Shown here piece after piece: positions 6,132-11,804 of a stretch of DNA of 11,804 nucleotides (position 1 is its first letter; every line of letters begins with the position of its first letter). Location of the stretch: the NCBI GenBank assembly GCA_943326215.1, contig CALPSK010000008.1, positions 1-11,804 of the forward strand, in the 5' to 3' direction. The DNA comes from Sediminibacterium ginsengisoli (lineage in GTDB: Bacteria > Bacteroidota > Bacteroidia > Chitinophagales > Chitinophagaceae). The translations under genes were made by a program, and so were the position numbers. The notes beneath the pieces were generated by a model. That model had not been told where the DNA came from, searched no databases, and saw nothing but the letters and a program-made list of their open reading frames with translations.

Positions 6132-8090
6132 TTATTTGCTTTCAAGTATTAATAAATCGTTAAAAGCAATATCATATTCTTTATTCATCGATCTAATTAA
6201 AGCATTTTTATCTTGATAGCTTTTTTCTATGACATGCATTTTTGCTGGATCTGCATAATTAGCAGGGTTGGCCATTTCTAATTCAATGGCTGCTTTTTCA
6301 GTATGTAAAGTGGCTATATTATGCTCAATTTGTGCAATGGCTTTTTGTAGTTTTTGAATTTGCTTTTGCAAATCCTTGTCAATGGCTTGTGGTTTCACTT
6401 CTGCAACAACGGCAGCTTCTTGTTTTCCTTGCTTGCGGGTATCTTTATTAGTAGCTTTTGAAGGCTCAGCTAATTGCGCTTTTTGTTTGGCCATTCTTTC
6501 TTTCCACTCTAACCATTCTTTATAATCTCCTTTGAATTCAATAATTTTTTCATCTTCAATTTCCCAAATTTTATTGGCAGTCTTTGAAATGAAGTAACGG
6601 TCGTGACTTACTAATATAATCGTGCCATCATATTTTGTAAGGGCTTCTGCTAATAATTCTACAGTGACCATATCTAAGTGGTTGGTAGGCTCATCCAGCA
6701 TTAAGAAATTGGCCTTACTAATAATCGTTTTCGTAAGCGCTACTCTTGCTTTCTCTCCTCCGCTTAATACTTTTATTTTTTTATCTATCTCATCGCCCCC
6801 AAATAAGAAACAACCTAATAAGGCGCGAAGTTCTAGTTCTGTATTTTTAGTACCACATTCTTGTACTTCTTTTAATATGGTATTATTTAAGTTCAAGGAT
6901 TCTAATTGGTGCTGCGCATAAAAACTTTCCTCCACATTATGACCCCAAACTCTTTCTCCTTCAAATTTTTCCATACCTGCTACAATTCTCAGCAGGGTAG
7001 ACTTACCTTTTCCATTCGCGCCAATCAGTGCAATTTTATCACCTCTTTCAATTTCTGCAAAGGCATTGTCTAAAATTTGAACATTCGGGAATGCCTTGCC
7101 CACCCCTTTTAAGTCTACTAGTACTTTACCTGGTGTTTTATCTACCGCAAAGTTTATTCTAATATTAGGTCTCTCAATTTTAACATCTTCAATCACATCT
7201 AATTTATCCAATCGCTTTTGAATAGACTGTGCCTGCGCTGCTTTAGAAGCCTTGGCTTTAAATCTTTCAATAAATTTTTCTTGTTGCTTGATATAATCCT
7301 GTTGGTTCTCGAAAGCGCGTTGTTGTATTTCTACTCTTTGTTCTTTTTCAATTTCATAATGCTCGTAGTCGCCTGTGTAAAAATGTAATTGTTGTTGGTA
7401 AACTTCCACAATCTTATTCACCATTTTATTTAAGAAGTATTTATCGTGACTTACTATGACCACACTTCCTTTATAATGCAATAAATATTTTTCTAACCAT
7501 TCAATACTTGGTAAGTCTAAGTGGTTAGTAGGCTCATCTAATAATAGTACATCGGGTTGTTGTAAAATCATTTTAGCAAGCAGTACACGCATTCTCCAAC
7601 CTCCACTAAATTCTTTATAGGGGCGAGATAAATCCTTAATGGCAAAACCTAGTCCGTGTAAAACCTCTTCTGCTTTATGATTAATATTATAGCCATCTAA
7701 TAAATCTATCTCGTGTAAAGCGTCGGTGTATTTAATAAGTAAATCGTTGTCCTCAGAATTGGCTTCTAATTCTTTACCTAGTTGTTCCACTTCTTTTTCA
7801 AGCTCGCGTACTCTTTCAAAAGCACCTAGGGCAACCTCTGTAATAGATTCATTGGTATCAAAACTTAATAAGTCCTGGTGTAAATAGCCAATGGTGGTAT
7901 CTCGTCCTTTTTCAACAGTTCCTTTGCTAGGGGTAAGCTGGCCTACCAATATTTTTAATAAAGTAGACTTTCCTGTACCATTATAGCCAATTAAACCAAT
8001 GCGTTCGCCTGGTTGGATGGACCAATTCGCCTCACTCACAATTACTCTTGCCCCAAATTCAAATGTCACATTCTGTAAACCTATTAGCAT
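6132..8090 (-). CDS. ABC-F family ATP-binding cassette protein (Uup/YdiF-like)
   Basis: A soluble protein with two ATPase domains and no membrane segments, of the ABC-F class that binds the ribosomal E site and helps stalled or early elongating ribosomes. Domain 1: Walker A GYNGTGKST (35-43), signature FSGGWRMR (161-168), Walker B LLLDEPTNHLD (182-192), switch His in IVSHDKYF (212-219). Linker of about 243-305, rich in Gln, Lys and Glu with ERFKAKASKAAQAQ (275-288), corresponds to the interdomain arm that contacts P-site tRNA. Domain 2: GANGKGKST (357-365), LSGGEKAR (442-449), FLMLDEPTNHLD (462-473), LVSHDRYF (493-500). A charged linker and a C-terminal coiled coil (about 568-650) follow, as in Uup-type members. 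652 aa is normal for the group. Its signature set does not single out an antibiotic-resistance ABC-F, so a housekeeping role is more likely. A TAnnTTTG element 20 nt upstream gives a very short leader. Confidence 0.93.
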   Translation of the reverse strand: MLIGLQNVTFEFGARVIVSEANWSIQPGERIGLIGYNGTGKSTLLKILVGQLTPSKGTVEKGRDTTIGYLHQDLLSFDTNESITEVALGAFERVRELEKEVEQLGKELEANSEDNDLLIKYTDALHEIDLLDGYNINHKAEEVLHGLGFAIKDLSRPYKEFSGGWRMRVLLAKMILQQPDVLLLDEPTNHLDLPSIEWLEKYLLHYKGSVVIVSHDKYFLNKMVNKIVEVYQQQLHFYTGDYEHYEIEKEQRVEIQQRAFENQQDYIKQQEKFIERFKAKASKAAQAQSIQKRLDKLDVIEDVKIERPNIRINFAVDKTPGKVLVDLKGVGKAFPNVQILDNAFAEIERGDKIALIGANGKGKSTLLRIVAGMEKFEGERVWGHNVEESFYAQHQLESLNLNNTILKEVQECGTKNTELELRALLGCFLFGGDEIDKKIKVLSGGEKARVALTKTIISKANFLMLDEPTNHLDMVTVELLAEALTKYDGTIILVSHDRYFISKTANKIWEIEDEKIIEFKGDYKEWLEWKERMAKQKAQLAEPSKATNKDTRKQGKQEAAVVAEVKPQAIDKDLQKQIQKLQKAIAQIEHNIATLHTEKAAIELEMANPANYADPAKMHVIEKSYQDKNALIRSMNKEYDIAFNDLLILESK

Positions 8091-8109
8091 ATTTTTTCAA
8101 TTCAGACCG

Positions 8110-8117
8110 CAAAGTTA
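8110..8117 (-). promoter_or_regulatory. ABC-F gene promoter, -7 element TAACTTTG
   Basis: On the minus strand TAACTTTG matches TAnnTTTG exactly and ends 19 nt before the ATG at 8090. The transcript should start near 8105 with a leader of about 15 nt. No TTG lies 17-23 bp further upstream, so the -33 element is weak or absent. It faces away from the lipoprotein promoter, whose -33 TTG begins 5 bp away. Confidence 0.6.
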
Positions 8118-8122
8118 GCAAG

Positions 8123-8150
8123 TTGGACAATCTAATTATGCATAAATTTG
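8123..8150 (+). promoter_or_regulatory. Lipoprotein gene promoter: TTG (-33), 17-bp spacer, TAAATTTG (-7)
   Basis: TTG at 8123-8125 and TAAATTTG at 8143-8150 are separated by 17 bp, a full Bacteroidota promoter. Transcription should begin near 8155, only about 8 nt before the ATG at 8163. The element covers the TTG codon at 8148, ruling it out as the start. Confidence 0.65.
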
Positions 8151-8162
8151 GAAAAAGATTTT

Positions 8163-8732
8163 ATGAAGCCCTATTTCTTTATCCTTTTTGCCTTTTTAGT
8201 GATGTCTTGCGCTAGTCCCGAAGACCCTGCTATAAACGAGCAGCTATGGGTATATAGCCCTGAAAATAACCAGGTAAATTTTGATAAAGCCTGTATGCCA
8301 TTATTAAATAATTATCAAGAATTATTGAAAGGGGTAGCGGCGGGGGACACGGCTTATATATTTAATGCAGCTAAAACCTTAATTCAATTAACCGATTCTT
8401 TTCCTGCTGCCGCTATTACATTTAAAGATAGTTTATTGCATGAGCAGGCTATGCAATCTCTCCATAATATCAATGCTGAATTACAAGGCTTGTTGGCTGA
8501 ACAAAGTTTACCTGCTATTAATATGGCCACGCATATGGTGTCTATTCAAATGCTGAACTTATTAGCCAATATTGGTTTTAAAGAAAAGAATATTTATGTT
8601 TTTAATGTGCAGGATGAAAAACTAGAAGATGGACTTATTTGGTTTGGATGGAATAAAACAGCTAAGGATCCTTATCATTCCAATTATAAAGATGAAATAA
8701 CAGCACAGCAGTTTTTGCAAGAAAAATTCTAA
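8163..8732 (+). CDS. Putative lipoprotein of unknown function
   Basis: From ATG 8163 the product has 189 aa. The N-terminus MKPYFFILFAFLVMSC is a lipoprotein signal: one Lys, a hydrophobic core, then Cys16 after V-M-S. The next residues (ASPEDP) bring acidic side chains close to the lipidated Cys, which in Bacteroidota can favour surface display; that part is inference. The mature part is mostly helical in appearance, with a segment of about 35-130 alternating Leu/Ala-rich helices, then YVFNVQDEKLEDGLIWFGW and KDPYHSNYKDEI near the C-terminus. The last part faintly recalls DUF3347-type domains (small helical domains ending in a Trp-containing segment and NPY), but I would not assign it. A TTG at 8148 would add five residues but lies inside the -7 box. 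It is convergent with the next gene: the stop codons overlap. Confidence 0.82.
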   Translation: MKPYFFILFAFLVMSCASPEDPAINEQLWVYSPENNQVNFDKACMPLLNNYQELLKGVAAGDTAYIFNAAKTLIQLTDSFPAAAITFKDSLLHEQAMQSLHNINAELQGLLAEQSLPAINMATHMVSIQMLNLLANIGFKEKNIYVFNVQDEKLEDGLIWFGWNKTAKDPYHSNYKDEITAQQFLQEKF

Positions 8733-9973
8733 GGACTTGGTTTTTTCAGTTCAAAAATAATCATCGCATTTACACTTAAAGTAGAAGTAATATAAATTTC
8801 TTGTCTACTCGTTCCATCTTTTACGACCATGAGTGCAGTGTTAGGAGGAACCGTACCTAAATTATGTGCGACAATAATAATTTCATGACGATTATTGTCT
8901 TTATTAAAATTCACATCAAAATGAGTGGCTTTATAGCTCAGTCTTTTATTTTCTAGCAATAAAACTTTATTATCAAAAATCATAATGGTGTCGTTATCAA
9001 TGGTGCCATTATCGTATAAGTCAATACTTATAGAAGAACTATTGACAGTTACTTGTTTAACTAATTTATTTTCTCTACCTACTAAAACCCAGGGCAGTAT
9101 TTGTCCAGAAGACTTAGTGGTACTGGTATTGGAGCTAGCGCTCGTTTCATTAATAGCAGCTGCTTTAGTATTCTCTGGTAAAGTATTCACTACTGCATTG
9201 ATTGGAGCAGTTGCTGTTTTAATAGAAGAAGCTTGATTCGAAGAATTTTGAATAGGAGCGCTTTGAATAGAATTTGTTTGACTAGGGCTGGGCTTCGTTG
9301 TAGTATTCTGCGTTTTATTTTTTGGATTTGTTTTAGCGAGAACTTCTTTAACGACTTCTGGTTGTTTAGTAGGCTTTGTTTTATTTTCTTTTTGGGCCGT
9401 ATTATTTTTTACTAATTCTTTTTCAATAATTTTATTAGCTACAGTATTTTTAGAAACTACTTTTTTTGAATTGGCTTCAGTAGTAATCTTATTTTTAGGA
9501 ACTGCTGTTTTTGCAGTAAACTCTTTTACAATGGGACCTTCTTTTTCTAAATACACCTTACCTCCTCCGCAATCTTTCCCAGAAATTTCATTTGTGGCTG
9601 TATAAGTACCTTCTAAAATTTCATAGCCTCTCATATTTCGGTAGCTTAAAAAATTGGTCATTAAACAGGCTTCAAAATTCCCCACCAATTTCTTTTTGTC
9701 AAAACGGGTTTCTGTAATACTGACTAACTGTGTATTTTCAGAATGCATTCCTGTAGCCATGGCATTGGCTGTAAAATTATTTGAAATTCTAGAATAGGTT
9801 TTGGCTGTAAGGCTATGGTCTGGATTTTCTTTTATGTCTATTTCATAGGTAACTATTTTACCATCGAGCTCATTACTGGGTGTAAAATAGCCTCTCCATT
9901 TCCCAGTAAGGTCTTGGCCCATAACTAGGGTGGGTATGCAAAAAGCGAGTAATAAATAAACAAGGCTGCGCAT
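8729..9973 (-). CDS. Secreted two-domain protein with low-complexity linker, unknown function
   Basis: 414 aa with a signal peptide (MRSLVYLLLAFCIPTLVMG, cut before Gln20). Part 1, about 20-145, starts DLTGKWRGYFTP and alternates short strands, suggesting a beta-barrel or lipocalin-like fold; it includes two Cys at 102 and 135. Part 2, about 151-291, is a Lys/Thr/Asn/Ser/Gln/Ala-rich linker with no predicted structure. Part 3, 292-414, is a beta-rich domain with IDLYDNGTIDNDTIMIFDN, HEIIIVAHNLGTVPPNTALMVV and a strand-like end (NAMIIFELKK). I recognise this C-terminal pattern from uncharacterised exported proteins of Chitinophagaceae, but know of no function. There is no lipobox and no T9SS C-terminal signal, so a periplasmic or released protein is likely. 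A TAnnTTTG element ends only 4 nt before the ATG, which predicts a leaderless mRNA and supports this start. Confidence 0.85.
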   Translation of the reverse strand: MRSLVYLLLAFCIPTLVMGQDLTGKWRGYFTPSNELDGKIVTYEIDIKENPDHSLTAKTYSRISNNFTANAMATGMHSENTQLVSITETRFDKKKLVGNFEACLMTNFLSYRNMRGYEILEGTYTATNEISGKDCGGGKVYLEKEGPIVKEFTAKTAVPKNKITTEANSKKVVSKNTVANKIIEKELVKNNTAQKENKTKPTKQPEVVKEVLAKTNPKNKTQNTTTKPSPSQTNSIQSAPIQNSSNQASSIKTATAPINAVVNTLPENTKAAAINETSASSNTSTTKSSGQILPWVLVGRENKLVKQVTVNSSSISIDLYDNGTIDNDTIMIFDNKVLLLENKRLSYKATHFDVNFNKDNNRHEIIIVAHNLGTVPPNTALMVVKDGTSRQEIYITSTLSVNAMIIFELKKPSP

Positions 9974-9977
9974 ATTA

Positions 9978-9985
9978 CAAAGCTA
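9978..9985 (-). promoter_or_regulatory. Promoter of the secreted protein gene, -7 element TAGCTTTG
   Basis: The minus-strand TAGCTTTG fits TAnnTTTG exactly and is separated from the ATG (9971-9973) by 4 nt. Since transcription starts about 4-5 nt after this element, the mRNA would begin at or beside the start codon. A -33 TTG is not evident. Confidence 0.55.
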
Positions 9986-10010
9986 TGTATAAAATATGAA
10001 CCGCATTTGT

Positions 10011-10018
10011 TACCTTTG
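10011..10018 (+). promoter_or_regulatory. thrS promoter, -7 element TACCTTTG
   Basis: TACCTTTG followed by CGG is a textbook Bacteroidota -7 box. It predicts a start near 10023 and a leader of about 21 nt, too short for a T-box or other attenuator, so thrS does not appear to be controlled by a leader RNA. The -33 element is not clear. The promoter is divergent from that of the secreted protein gene, with 25 bp between the two -7 boxes. Confidence 0.65.
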
Positions 10019-10043
10019 CGGACATATATTATAGATAAAAAAC

Positions 10044-11804
10044 ATGGTTCAAATTCAATTTCCAGACGGCGCAGTTCGTTCCTACGAAAAGGGGATTACT
10101 GCTTTAGGTATTGCTAAGTCAATTAGTGAAGGATTGGCAAAGAAAGTATTAGCGGCTTCGGTAAACGGGGAAGTATATGATGCCACGCGTGCTATTAATG
10201 AGGACGCAGCCTTAAAATTATTAACCTGGGACGACGCCGATGGTAAAAATACCTTCTGGCATTCTTCTGCGCATTTATTAGCAGAGGCGGTAGAAATGCA
10301 ATTTCCAGGTGCTAAATTTTGGGTAGGCCCTGCATTGGAGAAAGGCTTTTACTATGATATTGATTTAGGAGATAAAACCATTAAGGAAGAAGATGTTTTA
10401 TTGCTTGAAAAAAAGATGAATGAATTAGCCAAGCAAGCCAACGCTTACATTCGTAAAGAAATGTCTAAGGCAGAAGCAACTGCTTATTTCACAGAGAAAA
10501 AAGATGAGTACAAATTAGATTTATTATCGGGTTTAGAGGATGGTAGTATTACTTTTTACTCACAAGGTGCCTTTACCGATTTATGTCGTGGACCACATAT
10601 TCCGAATACTAGTTTTATTAAGGCTATCAAAATTACCAATATTGCAGGAGCGTTTTGGAAAGGTGATGAAAAAAATAAAATGTTGACAAGGGTGTATGGA
10701 ATTACTTTCCCGAATCAAAAAGAATTGGATGAATATTTATTGCTTTTAGAAGAAGCGAAAAAAAGAGATCACCGTAAACTAGGAAAAGAATTAGGCATTT
10801 ATACCATGGATGATGATGTAGGGCCGGGTCTTCCTTTGTGGATGCCGAACGGAACTATTATTATTGAGGAATTAGAAAATTTAGCCAAACAAACTGAAGA
10901 GGATGCAGGCTACAAGCGAGTAGTGACGCCACATATAGCCAAAGAGAGCATGTACATTAAGAGCGGTCACTTACCTTATTATCAAGATAGTATGTTCCCT
11001 CCGATGGAATTAGATGGTACAAAATATTATTTAAAAGCGATGAACTGTCCGCATCATCATAAAATTTTTGATGCAGAGCCTAAGAGTTATAAAGACATGC
11101 CACTTCGTTTAGCGGAGTATGGAACTTGTTATAGATATGAGCAAAGCGGAGAATTATTTGGCTTAATGCGTGTTCGTTGTTTGCACATGAATGATGCGCA
11201 TATTTATTGTACCAAAGAACAATTTGCACAAGAGTTCAGAGCGGTGAATGAAATGTATTTAAAGTATTTCAAAATTTTTGGCATTGATAAATACGTAATG
11301 CGTTTAAGTTTACATGATCCTAAAAAATTAGGACAGAAATATATTAACGAACCTGAACTTTGGTTAGAAACTGAAGCCATGGTACGTGCGGTATTAATTG
11401 AAACAGGAACACCTTTTGTAGAAGTGCAAGATGAAGGCGCTTTTTACGGACCAAAAATTGATGTACAAATTTGGAGTATCATAGGAAGAGAGTTTACACT
11501 AGCTACCAACCAAGTCGATTTTGCGCAAGGCAAAAGATTCAATTTAAATTTCACCAATAAAGACAACGAACCTGAAACGCCATTAATTATTCATCGTGCT
11601 CCATTAGGAACGCACGAGCGTTTTATTGGATTTTTATTAGAACATTATGCAGGTAAGTTCCCTGTATGGTTAGCGCCATTGCAAGTGAAAATTTTACCTA
11701 TTAGCGATAAGTTTATGCCTTATGCCGAACAGGTGTTTGCAGAATTTAAAAAAGCAGGGGTAAGGGTAGAAATAGATGACAGAAATGAAAAGATAGGTAA
11801 GAAA
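10044..11804 (+). CDS. thrS: Threonyl-tRNA synthetase, partial (3' end outside window)
   Basis: Charges tRNA-Thr with threonine in the cytoplasm. 587 codons are visible; about 55-60 residues of the C-terminal anticodon-binding domain are missing compared with E. coli (642 aa). Domains: TGS (1-61), editing domain with HSSAH (His73, His77) and CRGPH (Cys181, His185), class II catalytic core from about 245, and the start of the anticodon-binding domain at about 545. The zinc ligands Cys335 (KAMNCPHH), His386 (NDAH) and His517 (IIHRA) are present, as is motif 2 Arg364 (RYEQSGE). The usual RGFTQDDAH segment reads RCLHMNDAH and the usual WQCGTVQLDF segment reads FTLATNQVDF. By alignment, E. coli Gln381 is replaced by Met382 and Gln479 by Thr485, while Gln484 (here Gln490) is kept. 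The editing site looks intact. In many bacteria infC, rpmI and rplT follow thrS; that cannot be checked here. Confidence 0.96.
   Translation, partial: MVQIQFPDGAVRSYEKGITALGIAKSISEGLAKKVLAASVNGEVYDATRAINEDAALKLLTWDDADGKNTFWHSSAHLLAEAVEMQFPGAKFWVGPALEKGFYYDIDLGDKTIKEEDVLLLEKKMNELAKQANAYIRKEMSKAEATAYFTEKKDEYKLDLLSGLEDGSITFYSQGAFTDLCRGPHIPNTSFIKAIKITNIAGAFWKGDEKNKMLTRVYGITFPNQKELDEYLLLLEEAKKRDHRKLGKELGIYTMDDDVGPGLPLWMPNGTIIIEELENLAKQTEEDAGYKRVVTPHIAKESMYIKSGHLPYYQDSMFPPMELDGTKYYLKAMNCPHHHKIFDAEPKSYKDMPLRLAEYGTCYRYEQSGELFGLMRVRCLHMNDAHIYCTKEQFAQEFRAVNEMYLKYFKIFGIDKYVMRLSLHDPKKLGQKYINEPELWLETEAMVRAVLIETGTPFVEVQDEGAFYGPKIDVQIWSIIGREFTLATNQVDFAQGKRFNLNFTNKDNEPETPLIIHRAPLGTHERFIGFLLEHYAGKFPVWLAPLQVKILPISDKFMPYAEQVFAEFKKAGVRVEIDDRNEKIGKK

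Noticed and set aside
8148..8162. TTG start for the lipoprotein, adding five residues before MKPYFF
   Set aside because: The TTG is part of the exact -7 element TAAATTTG, so it would not be in the mRNA. The lipoprotein signal begins naturally at ATG 8163.
8985..9415. Plus-strand ORFs opposite the linker of the secreted protein
   Set aside because: They arise because the low-complexity linker leaves the opposite frames open; no start signal or recognisable domain.

Overview
The window looks like ordinary chromosome from an AT-rich member of the Bacteroidota, most likely the Chitinophagaceae. The evidence is the set of protein families, start regions that are A-rich and lack Shine-Dalgarno sequences, and four or five exact copies of the Bacteroidota -7 promoter element TAnnTTTG in front of genes. 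The genus cannot be named from the sequence. I see no phage, insertion sequence, CRISPR array, rRNA or convincing tRNA.

Layout. (1) Positions 1-3313, minus strand: a sugar-phosphate group transcribed pfkA > pyk > nagB. NagB releases fructose-6-phosphate, PfkA phosphorylates it, and pyruvate kinase closes glycolysis. nagB is cut by the left edge of the window. A hexanucleotide repeat lies between pfkA and pyk, and a 14-bp perfect palindrome lies just upstream of the probable pfkA -7 box. (2) Positions 3528-5906, minus strand: an arginine deiminase family gene followed 42 nt later by ctlX (citrulline hydrolase family). Together they would convert arginine through citrulline to ornithine, ammonia and CO2 without carbamoyl phosphate. 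(3) Positions 5907-6131: a gap holding a rho-independent terminator for the gene to its right and a short stretch that may be a tiny ORF, a gene relic or a dispersed repeat. (4) Positions 6132-8090, minus strand: an ABC-F ribosome-associated ATPase. (5) Positions 8163-8732, plus strand: a small lipoprotein of unknown function, divergent from the ABC-F gene and convergent with the next gene, with the two stop codons interleaved. (6) Positions 8729-9973, minus strand: a secreted two-domain protein with a long low-complexity linker, unknown function. (7) From 10044, plus strand: thrS, cut by the right edge, with an unusual set of residues around the threonine pocket.

I found nothing that clearly qualifies as a previously undescribed system. 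The best leads are the arcA-ctlX pair as an ATP-independent arginine catabolic route, the operator-like palindrome and hexamer repeat controlling the glycolysis operon, two compact divergent promoter pairs that imply near-leaderless mRNAs, and the variant threonyl-tRNA synthetase active site.
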